From Paramoeba atlantica (Eukaryota > Discosea): a stretch of 64,000 nucleotides of DNA. The stretch is from the NCBI GenBank assembly GCA_977017575.1, contig CDRNVI010000043.1:62001-126000 (forward strand), read 5' to 3'. Made by a program: the position numbers and the translations under genes. Positions 16,558 through 26,097 of this stretch are shown here, one piece after another. Each line of letters opens with the position of its first letter. The first letter of the stretch is position 1. The notes beneath the pieces were generated by a model. The model did not search any database, was not told the origin of the DNA, and saw only the letters and a program-made list of their open reading frames with translations.

Positions 16558-18948
16558 CCTCGGAGCACGTGGCAAAGTGCTTCGAGGAAGTGCCTTACCT
16601 TCGCAGGCACTCCGTTGTTTGTGCACGCCGCTCTTCACGGCTAGCCAAGGCACACGACGCTCACCTACCTTTGCACGTTAAGAAGTCGATACCTGTTATC
16701 CATTTGGATCAGGTTAAGGAGTGGATGAGTCTGTCAGCTGCCACTCGTTTTCGCAAGGTAGTGGATGAATTATTATGGGTACCTAAAGCCCCGTACCCCG
16801 AACCTAGTGTGAAAGGTTCATTGCCTGAGGCGGACGTCCGATTGTTGGAGGACGCAGGCATAATCTCCAAGGTCCCGGCGCAGGAGTTGAGAAAGCGCCC
16901 ATCGATGCAGTTCATGATTCCCTTCACGGTTGTGGAGACCGATGATGAGGGCAATCAGCGCAGAAGATTTATTTCATGGACAAGGGACGATAACGATAGA
17001 TTAAAATCATATGAACCAAAGGTCCCATTATATCATCCCTCCAAGTATCTTCATAAGGCGCACGAGCCGATGGCTGTGAAGCGGGACTTCACGTGTGGAT
17101 TTTACCAGATTGGTATCCCAAAGAGGGCGCGGCCCAAATTCCGCTTTAGAACGAACAGTGGAGACGTGTTTGAGATGAACGTCCTCCCGATGGGCCATAG
17201 GTGTGCACCGGAGGTTATGCACACGGTTACCGCCGCGATTGCTGGCGAGGCGTCGATTTGTTCTCAGCGCTACTCGTTTCACCGAGGCGCTATCGACGTT
17301 TATGTTGACGGAGTTCGGTTTGCAGGAACCCACTCCGAGGCCACCACGTACGCTCAGTTCATTGACGAGCGTTGCGACAAGGCGAACGGTCTTTTTAAAG
17401 ATCGGGGTCAGCCCCCTGTAGCACAGTACGTGTTCAATGGGGTGGCGTTCGACCATAACGCGCATACGGTCTGCCTGGGACCGCGAGTGATCAGGAAACT
17501 GCGAGCCGACTCTTTCTTCAACATTTCCTTTGTTGACCTAGAGGCGGTGGTGGGGCGCCTCATTTATGGCTCCGCAGTTCTCCGACTCAATATGCCGCGG
17601 TTTTATTTCGCTTTGAAGGTGGCGCAACGGCGTATCAACTTGTTGAACCGTTGCCCGAAGTTATGTGACCGTCCGGTCGCACTCCCTGTCGTCACTCGCT
17701 CCATGCTAGCAGAATGGAGAAACGAGTTGCTGGAGAATGTTCCACGGTCTCCACCTCCCCATCCCGATGTTGTTCCACACAAGCATCGTCTCTACACCGA
17801 TGCCTCGGTGAAAGGATGGGGAGCGATTATGTATTTAGACAGCGGAGAGGTTTTGATTACGGGTGAGGCGTGGCCTGAGTCATCCTCGTATGAGGTGAAA
17901 AAAAAGGAAAGGTCTCCATTCGTCCTTCTTCTGTACAAAATGCAAGTGCTCTTTTTCTTCCGAGGCGGCGGAGGATCACCCGTGTCGCGCTAGGCGTATC
18001 CGATCAGGCCCGGATTTGGCCATTATGTGGCCCAATGTCAGGGCATCCGGCTTATGTCGGATGATGGGACTTAGCGATCCCAACTTCCCGAGCTAACTCA
18101 CCCGGCGTCGCATAACAAGACGCTAAAGAACTAGGGTGAGCACAACGAAGACAATATGGATGACACTGCCCGGTGCCAGTAAAACGAGGCACTAAATAAT
18201 TAGGGTGGATGTCATTCTGGCAACGTAGAATGGGTGGCACCGCCCAGTACCGAATATAACAAGGTACTAAGAAACTAGGGTGGGTGCCATTCGGGCTAAT
18301 CTTTGGAATGTGTTTGTGTTTTTTTTTATCCACCCTCAAAAGATAGAGTGGTTTTTTTGGTCAAGGGGCGCCTTATTTGCATTACCTAAGGTGCAGGGGT
18401 ATAGCGCACCCCACCTCCCTAGCTGTAACCTAACTCCTCTCCAAGCGGAGGTCAGCCGTAGCTTGCTATGGCTGGCTCTCCGGATACGTCGCAAGACGTA
18501 TTCGGACTGCCCGTTTGGGGAGTTGAGGGGCCATAACTTTTCGGAGTCAAAAGGCCCAATACATCATCATCATCATGAGGTGAACCGTGCGGAAGCTGCA
18601 GCAGTCCGCTTAGCCCTCGAGAAGTTTTCCGCGCATTGCCCCCGTGGAACCTGCTTGGATGTTTTTGTTGACAACACCTCCTGTCAGGCTGCACTGAACA
18701 GGAGGATCTCCAAGTCAGAGGGGGTTTCAATGGAATTGCGCGAAGTCCTGCGACTGACAGAGGACAAAGGTATTTGTGTCAAGGCAGCGTACATATCCAC
18801 GGATGAGAACCCGGCGGATGCTGTCAGTCGCGGGAAGGAGATTGAGAGAGAGAAGGTTGAGAAATATAAAGGCAACATCGACAAATACAGAGATAATCAG
18901 CATCATCATATTGGTAAGCTAGACAGTCATATTGAAGGAAAACCCTAG
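16558..18948 (+). CDS. DIRS-2 reverse transcriptase / RNase H region (fossil, interrupted)
   Basis: RT signatures are FYQIGIPKRARPKFRF, LPMGHRCAPEVMH and YVDGVRFAG. RNase H signatures are LYTDASVKGWGAIM and, beyond the LINE-D insertion, AEAAAVRLALEKF, DVFVDNTSC and ADAVSRG. The domain order equals that of DIRS-1. A LINE-D end (17900-18575) splits the RNase H. Only the extent is given. Confidence 0.75.
17900..18575 (+). mobile_element. LINE-D 3' end, copy 2, with endonuclease remnant and (CAT)n tail
   Basis: 676 bp flanked by a 9-10 bp direct repeat (TGAGGTGAA at 17891-17899 and 18576-18584). Positions about 17920-18037 encode HSSFFCTKCKCSF, then HPCRARRIRSGPDLAIMWP, the CRE-type endonuclease knuckle and PD motif, closest to the LINE-B copy at 20747-22340. 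The following 540 bp equal LINE-D copy 1 in the opposite orientation, ending in (CAT)n. This shows copy 1 is the UTR of a CRE-like LINE, here named LINE-D, or of a short deletion derivative. Confidence 0.75.
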
Positions 18949-18968
18949 GGGACAGGATCACCAAATAC

Positions 18969-18988
18969 AAAAAAAAAAAAAAAAAAAA
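18969..18988 (+). other. Poly(A) tract ending the DIRS-2 retrocopy
   Basis: Twenty A residues after ATCACCAAATAC. They are followed by GACAAG and the next SL. Confidence 0.7.
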
Positions 18989-18994
18989 GACAAG

Positions 18995-19646
18995 AACGAT
19001 AAAGATACAGTTTCTGTACCTTGTTGTTTCTTCCATACACTTTTTCTAGACCATGGGAGGGCACCCCCCTCAAATACACTCCTTTTTGTCGGCATCCCCC
19101 TTCCCCGTCTCGTCCCATCACCCCCCTGCGCCGCATCCCCCCACCCCATCCTACCTCCGCAGTGCGCTTGCCCCCCTGTTGCGTTTCTCTCTCGCGTCCC
19201 CCACCCCCGTGTCAGCAGCCCAAAGTATACAATACTTGCTCACGGGGTGGGGGCAGAGTTCCTGGCAGATGGGCCCGTGCTTCGCCTCCTCTCGCCCCTG
19301 CGTCAGTCGCCCCGTGTCTCTCTCCGTGCTCTTCTCCCTCGGCGTGACGGCGTCTTCGTGTTTCGTGGCCTCCACATCTCCCACCCTCGTACGGCAACTA
19401 AAAGTATTTATTACTGCTAACGGGGTGGGAGCGGAGGTGCAGGGCCATACCGGCCTGGGTGCATGCGGATTGGTGAGTGGGGTAGGGAGTGAGGGAAGGG
19501 AAGTACGAGAGGTCTAAGGGGAGTAGGTGTGGAAAGTATGTGGAGTAAGGGAAAGTGAAGGGCCATAAGTGTGGAAATTGTGGAAATGTTGGACTCCATA
19601 CATAAAAAGTTAGACTCAATACTATTCCCCCCAACAAAAAGACAAG
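18995..19646 (+). mobile_element. SL-headed SINE-like unit
   Basis: Begins with 32 nt of SL (AACGATAAAG to TTGTTG, 18995-19026) and ends AGTTAGACTC...TTCCCCCCAAC plus a few A residues. An 11-bp direct repeat AAAAAGACAAG flanks it (18984-18994 and 19636-19646). The 3' end resembles the end of the LINE-A UTR (AAGTTAGAACTCGTACTCTTCCCCCC), suggesting LINE-A drives it. The body has two related halves around 19218-19280 and 19390-19450 (AAAGTATACAATACTTGCT and AAAAGTATTTATTACTGCT, each followed by a CGGGGTGGG block), so it may be a dimer. No protein is convincing. Confidence 0.65.
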
Positions 19647-19671
19647 AAAAAAAAAAAAAAAAAAAAAAAAA

Positions 19672-20106
19672 GAGAGCGGATGGGGTCCTGGGGTTTGGAG
19701 GTTGTCCCTATAATTTTGGAAGGTTATGGATGTTAATCGGTTGACAAACTTTATCCTCACGCCTTGGTTTTCGAAAACAAGGTTCCCCAATGTGAGATAA
19801 AGGTGAGTAAAGTTTTCTTTACTCTGCGATTAGCGCCTTAATGTTTTTAACCGCGTCATTGTTGACACGGCCGTACACCACGCCTAGTTGCTCCACACTT
19901 CTAGGTCCCAAGTTGGTATATGGGCAGAGGTTGAAAGCGTAACCTGTGTAGCTCGTGTGAGCTTGTAAAGGGCGTGGTAATGGACTGGTCATCTATTGCT
20001 ATCGTTATCCTTTTGTGAGCTCTGCATATTTTGATATTTTCTATCTATTAATATTTGACTACGTGATTGGGCATTTTGCGTTTATTGTGACGTGTGTGTG
20101 GGCAGG
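19672..20106 (+). other. Non-coding DIRS-2 3' region
   Basis: 435 bp between the poly(A) at 19647-19671 and repeat B1. No ORF or homology to other parts of the window is seen. By position it is the 3' untranslated part of DIRS-2. Confidence 0.4.
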
Positions 20107-20326
20107 TTGGCCGAGGGTTCCGGTGGGGGGGGGAACCCCGTTAACAGAGTGACATTGATTGTGTTGTTTTATGCAGGCTTGTTTCTTTTCCATCTTTGTG
20201 CGTGTGAAATGAATGAATGATATGTTGTGTCATTTTGAATTACGATTGAGCTATTCATAGTTGTTCATTTATTCATATATGTTATCAGTGTATATGTTTC
20301 CAGGGAGCCCCTCGGCGTGGATTTCT
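20107..20326 (+). repeat. DIRS-2 split direct repeat B1
   Basis: 220 bp from TTGGCCGAGGGTTCCGG to CTCGGCGTGGATTTCT; matches B2 apart from one G in a G-run. It joins A2 directly at the shared CT. Confidence 0.85.
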
Positions 20327-20503
20327 AATAGTTCACGTTTTGAAATTTAGCCGAGGGGCGGCTATATATTTGCCTGCTGGCCCTTCGGGGCACATAATTT
20401 TCTCAAATTATGATGTAGTATTCTCTAATTGCATGGAGGGGGGTGTTTACTCGTTTGTTATATTCTTGTTAGGTTGTTATTTTGTTACGTTTAAAGTTTT
20501 GTG
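20327..20503 (+). repeat. DIRS-2 split direct repeat A2
   Basis: 177-bp copy of A1, including the inferred acceptor AG (20471-20472). A B1-A2 joint is what a circular YR-element intermediate contains. Confidence 0.85.
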
Positions 20504-20527
20504 CCCACCCACCGAGCCCCCAGCCAT

Positions 20528-20746
20528 TTGGCCGAGGGTTCCGGTGGGGGGGGAACCCCGTTAACAGAGTGACATTGATTGTGTTGTTTTATGCAGGCTT
20601 GTTTCTTTTCCATCTTTGTGCGTGTGAAATGAATGAATGATATGTTGTGTCATTTTGAATTACGATTGAGCTATTCATAGTTGTTCATTTATTCATATAT
20701 GTTATCAGTGTATATGTTTCCAGGGAGCCCCTCGGCGTGGATTTCT
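20528..20746 (+). repeat. DIRS-2 split direct repeat B2 and right terminus
   Basis: 219-bp copy of B1 ending GGATTTCT, after which the LINE-B target resumes at GTCCTAATTCGG. Confidence 0.85.
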
Positions 20747-22340
20747 GTCCTAATTCGGTCATTGCCAAGCAGCTGAAACTTTCTTTCGGTATGCCCCCTT
20801 GTACAACGTATTTTTTGTGCTTGCGCTCAAGGGCATTTTGGATTAACTGCTCGACGGAGGTTTTGGCATAGCTCGGGGCACAACTGTGAACTACGGTGAC
20901 ATCGTAGAGAATTTCTCCGAGATGGGACCACATGATACCGAGATCAGGGCCTGATCGCATACGTCTTGCTCTGCATGGGTGATGTTCAGAGAGCTCTTCG
21001 GATATGGTGGCCTTACATTTGGTGCAGAAGAATGATGAATGTACTCGAGGTTCTATAACATGGGGCACCCCTGCTTTGGCACACAATTCACCTAGGAAAC
21101 GGACTAATCGTGTGTGCTTCTTCGTTGCATTTATCCCACAGCATTGTGTACATCCAGGAATGTGCTGGAAGATGGTATCAGAAGAATATTCTGTCAGGCA
21201 TCCCGGGCATACCACACTCTTAGGCATATTTTCTGGCACTATTCCCAGGCGCATCATTATACAGAAACGGAAGAGGTACGGATTGATGTAGTTGCTGGTT
21301 GATTGCAGGTGGTGAAATGATGCGGATCCTCGCTCCATTAGTTCTTTGAGGCGCATGTCCTTTCTCAGCTCGGTTGCAAATCGTTTTTGTTCAGATCGTA
21401 TTGCTTTCATGACTAATCGCTTGGAAGTATCATTCTTCTGGCTGTCACGTTCGTTCAGAGCCCTGTTTCGCTTGGATCCCGCTATGACCACCGGAGCGTT
21501 ATTGGTTTTGGATTGCTCTTCAATGGCTTTGCGAGACGCTTGGAAAAAGTGCTTTTGCTTCAAACATGACGGAGTAAGTCCGAGTCCGCCGAGATATTGC
21601 GGAAGTGTGGCGAGTTTTGCAGTAGGGCCCGTTGCATTAAACCAATGCTGAATAATACTGCCTACTTCCGCGTCGAACTGCTGGGCGATTTCAAGGGATG
21701 CTTCGGGCTTGTGTACTCGGAGGTGATAGTCTTGACGGGGGATGGCGCACCGATTCAGAATTGCGAGGGATAGGTTGCTCGGTCCCATGAGTCGAAGACG
21801 GCGAAAGAGACACTTGTGTTTGTCCATCTTTTTCTTTAGGCATTCACTTACCATCTCGTCCTGTCCGATATATGCACCTAGAATTTTCACTGTTTCTTGC
21901 GGGCAGGCTACCCCCATCGCTTGCAGAGTTTGGGGCGTCCATGGAGTGTCTGTTTTCTTGAACCATTCGCATTTCTGGAAGTTCATTTCCAGTCCCAGAA
22001 GTCGTGAAGATTCGTGCAGGTGTAGAAAGGCGGTCTGCAAGGATAGGGGATTTGTTGATGACAAGGTTATGTCGTCCATGTACGCTCGAACCGTTACATC
22101 TGGAAAGGACTCTTCGATTTCTTTGAGCGAATCCTGTATCAGGGCACAGAAGTATAGTGACGAAAGCGCTGAGCCCTGTCCAACGCCAGAAGTGCTCTTC
22201 ACGATCGAATGGAGCGAGTTATTGGCAAAGAAGAGCAGATCAGACGAGTCCCCGTACTCAAGATTAAAAATCCGCATGAAAGGTTTGAAGATGCCGTCTT
22301 TCTTGAGTGCTTCGAAGATAAAAGAAAACAAAGAAGCACG
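20747..22340 (-). pseudogene. LINE-B polyprotein (minus): partial RT and endonuclease
   Basis: Open on the minus strand for about 530 residues. RT motif B is GVGQGSALSSLYFCALI and motif C is AYMDDITLSS. Then come a thumb-like region (LGAYIGQDE, LFRRLRLMGPSNLSLAIL), LGGLGLTPS, and the endonuclease: CPGCLTEYSS, HIPGCTQCCG, NATKKHTRLVRFL, FFCTKCKATI, HHPC and RSGPDLGIMW...LYDVTVVHS. Motif A and everything upstream are missing; homology stops near 22340, where a plus-strand LINE-B begins. The C-terminus continues at 12839-13015, across DIRS-2. Confidence 0.85.
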
Positions 22341-24851
22341 GAGAGCCCAACGCCAGACAATGCTCAACATCGATCAGTTTCACAGAAGAAGGATGAAGAA
22401 GCTACCAGTGATATAAAATCAATCAAGAAAGCGCTGCTACATGCTCGAGCCGGGAACTTAAGTAAGGCGTCAAGAATTTTAGATAACGTTTATGTTGGGA
22501 ACGCATTAAATGCGGATGAAAAAGCAGCTCTACTCGCAGCATTACATCCGCCAGGAGGAAATCCACCAGAGCTCCCAGCAGACGCCCCGTACACTGCAAA
22601 GATAACTTCCGTAGAATTTCGAGAAGCGGTGAAGCAGCTGGCTCGCGGAGCGGCGCCTGGGGCAACTGGATTTGGTGAAGATCTTCTGAGGATATTGGCT
22701 GAAGATGAAATTTGCTGCAAAGCGATGACATGCATGGCAAGAGATGTGGTCAATGGAGATGTCCCGGATTCAGTTCGAACAAGATTAACCCGTTGCAGAT
22801 TAATTGGAATAAACAAACCTGCTGGAGGATTGCGACCGATTGCCATGGGAGAAACCTTTACGAAGTTATGCGGAACTGTGCTCATGCAACGTCATCAGCA
22901 AGATCTAATCACACATTTTCTCCCCTTTCAAAGAGGAGTTCTTCACAAGAACGCATGTGAAACCATAATACATGAACTCAGTGACGAGTACAATGATGGT
23001 AATTCTGTTCTTACTATAGACTTCACGAATGCTTTCAATACTCCCTCTCGTTTAGCTCTTGCGAAAGAACTATACCAAAATCCAATCTTTCGTCCCTTTC
23101 TTCGGCTGTTCTCTCTTGAGTACGGAACTCCTTCTGAATTACTCTTCTTCGCAAACGACGCACTTCATTCGACGATCCAAAGTAGTTCAGGAGTTCGACA
23201 AGGATCTGCGCTCTCTAGCTTGTATTTTTGCGCCTTCCTGCATCCATGTTTAACGAAACTGGCAGCTCAAGCAACAAATGTGAAAGTTAAAGCGTATATT
23301 GATGATGTGACATTGTCTAGCAAAAATTCAAATGACTTAATGGAAGCCTTCTTCACTTTGCGCAAACTCGCCAAAGACATTGGACTTGAAATCAATCCAA
23401 AGAAATGTAGGTTTTTGCAAGGTAAACATACCATCGAAATGCCGCGTTCGCTACTGCATGCCGGAATTCAAGGAACCCAAGGATGTGTGAAGGTTCTAGG
23501 TGCTTTTGTAGGTGAAAAGGAAGACGTTCGCATGAACTTAATTCAAAGTCAAAATAAGCATACCTGTTTATTCCGCAGGTTAAAGAAAATGGGTCCATCG
23601 AACCTCTCCCTTGCAATACTTTCAAAAAGTACGAATACCAGACTTGGGTACCTTTTACGCGCACATCCACTGGATACAACATTCCAAATTGCCGAATCCT
23701 TCGATCAGAAGATAGATACCATCCTGGAACATTGGCTCGAAGTCCCTAAGAAAGTTCTCCAACCACTATGCTCACTGCCGTGGGATTTAGGAGGCCTGGG
23801 CCTAACTCCGTCTAAGCTCATCCAGAAGCATGCTTACGTACAATCTCGAAATATCATTGAAGAGCAACAGGTAAACCCATCAGCTCCAGTGATACAAGAG
23901 ACTGCTCCGCTTAATGACAAAGAGCTTGAAGAGTACGGGCCTGACCTTGATGCGGAAAATCTAAAAGAGAATCCTCAGAGCTTAAAGAAAACAGATGTAC
24001 GACAGATCATTCGACATGTGCAAGAAAAGCAATTCCAAGAGATTTCCCAAGATCCTTTTTATAAGGAATTACTTCAACACACCCGTCAAAAAGGGGCATT
24101 CGAACATATGTGTTGTCTAACTGGATTCGTGAATCCCTATTTATTCCGCTATGCCTTACTTCTACGACTAGGACTTCATCCAAAAGAGATTCCCTCGTCT
24201 ATCCCTTGCCCAGGTTGCCGAAATGAACAGAAAAGAAGAGACATATTTAGTCATGTAGTTGGATGCGTTCAATGTGTTGGTTCCAATGCAACTCGTAAGC
24301 ATTCATACTTGTTACGATTTCTCTCGGATCTTTGCCTTCAAGCTGGACTCCCCTGTGTTCTAGAACCGCGAATCTTCTCGTCATATCGATGCTCACATTG
24401 CGGTGCCGAAGTATCACCAGCGCATATCGACAAGCATCCGTGCAGAAAGGAAAAGCTTATAAGAAGTGGCCCAGACATTGTGATTATGTGGCCGGATCGA
24501 GGAGAAGTGTATTACGATTTAACGATTGTGCATTCGTGTAGCCCCACTTTGCGTCATGTACATAGTGGTGAGTTGTTTAAAGCGTCTATATTGCGAAAAC
24601 ATAATCGATATGTGAAAACAGGTATGTTCAAAGAAACTCAGTTTTTGTGTATACCAGCTTCGAATTTTGGTTTATTGCATGAGAATACGAAAAATTTAGT
24701 TGAAATACTTGCGGATCGGGCAAAGCTAGATAAAAAGACAACATTGAATCAATTTCAGTTGCTTATTGAAAAACTGTCTGCGCATACGATTTATACACAG
24801 CTGCGGCATCATTTACCCGCAGCGGATTGGGTTTCTCCTTTAAAGGAGTGA
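22340..24851 (+). CDS. LINE-B polyprotein: reverse transcriptase and restriction-like endonuclease
   Basis: About 835 residues, open throughout, ending in TGA; the N-terminus is missing. The first recognisable block is ALLHARAGNLSKASRILDNVYVG, shared with the copy at 26832-28499. RT motifs: RGAAPGATGFGEDLL, RPIAMGETFTKL, LTIDFTNAFNTPSR (A), GVRQGSALSSLYFCAFL (B), AYIDDVTLSS (C). The endonuclease follows: CPGCRNEQ, HVVGCVQCVG, NATRKHSYLLRFL, YRCSHCGAE, RSGPDIVIMW and VYYDLTIVHS, giving the PD...D core. The C-terminus has FLCIPASNFG and IYTQLRHHLPAADW. It is the best LINE-B reference in the window, though not full length. Confidence 0.9.
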
Positions 24852-24985
24852 CTTGAGAAAATTGGGTCATTTTTGGGGAGCTGATGTAAATAGATAAGAA
24901 AAGAGAGGTAACATACGAGACACTGAGAAGCATCGTTGGAGATAGTGTTGGTGCGACTTTAGAAAAGAAAGGGCTATTAGTTATT
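22340..24985 (+). mobile_element. LINE-B copy (plus), 5'-truncated
   Basis: Contains a long LINE-B ORF ending at 24851 and about 130 bp of 3' UTR; no poly(A) is seen. Its 5' end meets a minus-strand LINE-B head-to-head near 22340. Both copies there are independently truncated, so this junction is a collision and not twin-priming. On the right it meets the inner end of another minus-strand LINE-B near 24985. Confidence 0.75.
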
Positions 24986-25161
24986 TTATTAAGCTCGAAG
25001 ATTGCTTGACGCGTGGGGGTATTGTAGGCATTCTTATAATCGATCGCCAAGATGGCGTGTCCCTTGTCATATTCATCGAGCACCTCGTGAACAATTCCCT
25101 CGCACGCATTCTTTTGGAGGATCCCTCTTTGGACAGGCTGGAAAAATTTCTTCAGTTTCTC
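24985..25161 (-). pseudogene. LINE-B RT fragment beyond transposon P1
   Basis: Minus strand encodes EKLKKFFQPVQRGILQKNACE, then LDEYDKGHAILAIDYKNAYNTPTRQAIFEL. This is RT motif A (D in AIDYKNAY) and its upstream flank, matching FLPFQRGVLHKNACE and LTIDFTNAFNTPSR of the 22340 copy. It directly continues the region at 26829-28499 once P1 and one copy of the 9-bp repeat are set aside. Confidence 0.8.
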
Positions 25162-25171
25162 GGCCAGGGGG

Positions 25172-25320
25172 GGCATTCGATGAAAATTCATCGAACGCAC
25201 CGTGCGTTCGATGAATATTCATTGAACGGCGTCCCGTTCGATGACCAGGCGTCCCGTTCGATGAATATTCATCGAACGGGCAGTGCGTTCGATGAATCAT
25301 TCATCCAACGGGCACTGCTG
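25172..25320. repeat. P1 left end: cluster of interleaved palindromes
   Basis: ATTCATCGAAC and its complement GTTCGATGAAT alternate about seven times, separated by 6-12 bp spacers that are partly palindromic themselves (GCACCGTGC, GGGCAGTGC). Such a run could extrude as several adjacent hairpins. The right end (26656-26815) carries a related cluster. Confidence 0.8.
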
Positions 25321-25384
25321 CACGAATTTTTCGTCTCGATTTTTTTTGGGGGGAATTTGAACATTACCATCTCGTTTACATGTC

Positions 25385-25545
25385 TGGAGGCAAGGCCCAA
25401 CTGTCAGCGAAGCCCAAGTGTGCAAGCAAGGCCCCCGTCTGCGAGCAAGGCCCAACTGTGAGCGTAGCCCGCTTCTGGAGGCAAAAGCCCTCCTTTTCGA
25501 GAAAGGCCCAACTGTGAGCGTAGCCCTGGGACATAATTATATTTT
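25385..25545. repeat. Degenerate repeat inside P1
   Basis: AGGCCCAACTGT-GAGCGTAGCCC-type units recur about five times with variation. A related GAAGCCCAACTACC lies at 25813. No coding potential is seen. Confidence 0.6.
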
Positions 25546-25703
25546 TTGGCGACCCGCGCGCTCCATGCGGAGGTGGTGGATATTAGCACGGCGGGCGGAT
25601 GAGTTGGCATCACGGCCTTCTTTTTCCATCGGGCACGAGGGAGCGGCAAAATCTCAGGAGCTACTCCTGATTCTTTTGCTTTGGAGCGTGTGAACACTCC
25701 CAT
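25530..25703 (-). pseudogene. LINE-B-type N-terminus inside P1
   Basis: Minus strand ATG at 25703 encodes MGVFTRSKAKESGVAPEI, then LPLPRARWKKKA. The start MFTRSRAKDTGVAP of the SL-headed LINE-B relic near 51937 is closely similar. An SL lies 24 bp upstream. Only about 55 residues remain. Confidence 0.6.
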
Positions 25704-25726
25704 GAAAGGTAAAAAAAGTAAATAAT

Positions 25727-25763
25727 CAACAAGGTACAGAAACTGTATCTTTATCGTCAAAGA
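25727..25763 (-). other. Spliced-leader sequence inside P1
   Basis: Minus strand: CTTTGACGATAAAGATACAG, then TTTCTGTACCTTGTTG, with one difference from the other copies (TTGACG for TTAACG). It heads the LINE-B-type N-terminus at 25703. Confidence 0.8.
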
Positions 25764-25847
25764 TTATTGTACGTGTGCTTCTCTCTAGATTCGTGGGAAG
25801 CAATTTGCGAAGCCCAACTACCTTGATAACAAATTTTAGTACCCATT

Positions 25848-25935
25848 TTGGCCGCGCGGGGGCCCCCGCGTGAGCGGGGGTGCGCGCGGCCGCGAAACGG
25901 CGAGGGCCCGCGTGAGCGGGCCTGAGCCGTACCCC
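25848..25935. repeat. GC-rich nested palindrome
   Basis: GGCCGCGCGGGGGCCCCCGC is followed by TGAGCGGGGGTGCGCGCGGC: long arms that can pair around a short loop. A second stem follows, GGGCCCGCGTGAGCGGGCC. Strikingly GC-rich against AT-rich surroundings. Function unknown. Confidence 0.65.
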
Positions 25936-25949
25936 GCGTAGGATTCCCC

Positions 25950-26097
25950 TGTGCGTCTAGCCGACGCGTGTGGATTAGCGCGGGATTACGTGATCCAAGA
26001 TTTTACACTTCGATTACAAGAATTCAACGGATCGGTTGTTCTCTCGCAACTTGGCAAATTTCTAGTGCCGCAGAGCCGAGAAGATACGGCGATTTAA
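25950..26097 (+). pseudogene. LINE-B C-terminal fragment inside P1
   Basis: Encodes LADACGLARDYVIQDF, then LRLQEFNGSVVLSQLGKFLVP, ending TAA. It matches the fragment at 6445-6685 (LADACGLARDKIHQDF, LQLQELNGSVAMSQF). With the minus-strand SL piece to its left it repeats the inverted-5'/direct-3' plan. Confidence 0.7.

Larger units (their letters stand above)
13338..18988 (+). mobile_element. SL-to-poly(A) retrocopy of DIRS-2 RNA (fossil)
   Basis: Runs from an SL (13338-13376) through Gag, YR and RT/RNase H regions to a 20-nt poly(A) at 18969-18988. These are the two ends of a mature trans-spliced, polyadenylated mRNA. YR elements do not normally end in poly(A), so I infer that a LINE machinery inserted this RNA into the DIRS-2 frame. 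No clean target duplication is visible. Two LINE-D 3' ends interrupt it. Confidence 0.6.
13016..20746 (+). mobile_element. DIRS-2: YR retrotransposon with split direct repeats (fossil, heavily nested)
   Basis: Bounded by CT dinucleotides at 13016-13017 and 20745-20746; the same CT lies at the B1/A2 joint (20325-20326). Repeats are arranged A1 (13018-13194), internal region, B1 (20107-20326), A2 (20327-20503), B2 (20528-20746): the split-direct-repeat plan of PAT/Ngaro-type YR elements. The target, a minus-strand LINE-B gene, is restored without duplication by removing the element. The interior holds an SL-to-poly(A) copy, two LINE-D insertions and an SL-headed SINE-like unit. The element is broken, mainly by these insertions (at least four). 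A/B repeat identity is high, suggesting modest age. Confidence 0.8.

Noticed and set aside
20340-20564. A 74-aa ORF in repeat A2
   Set aside because: It covers an untranslated leader repeat and its frame is not shared as a protein between A1 and A2 contexts.
25172-25320. CRISPR-like array
   Set aside because: The units alternate in orientation and form palindromes, spacers are related and very short, and the host is a eukaryote.
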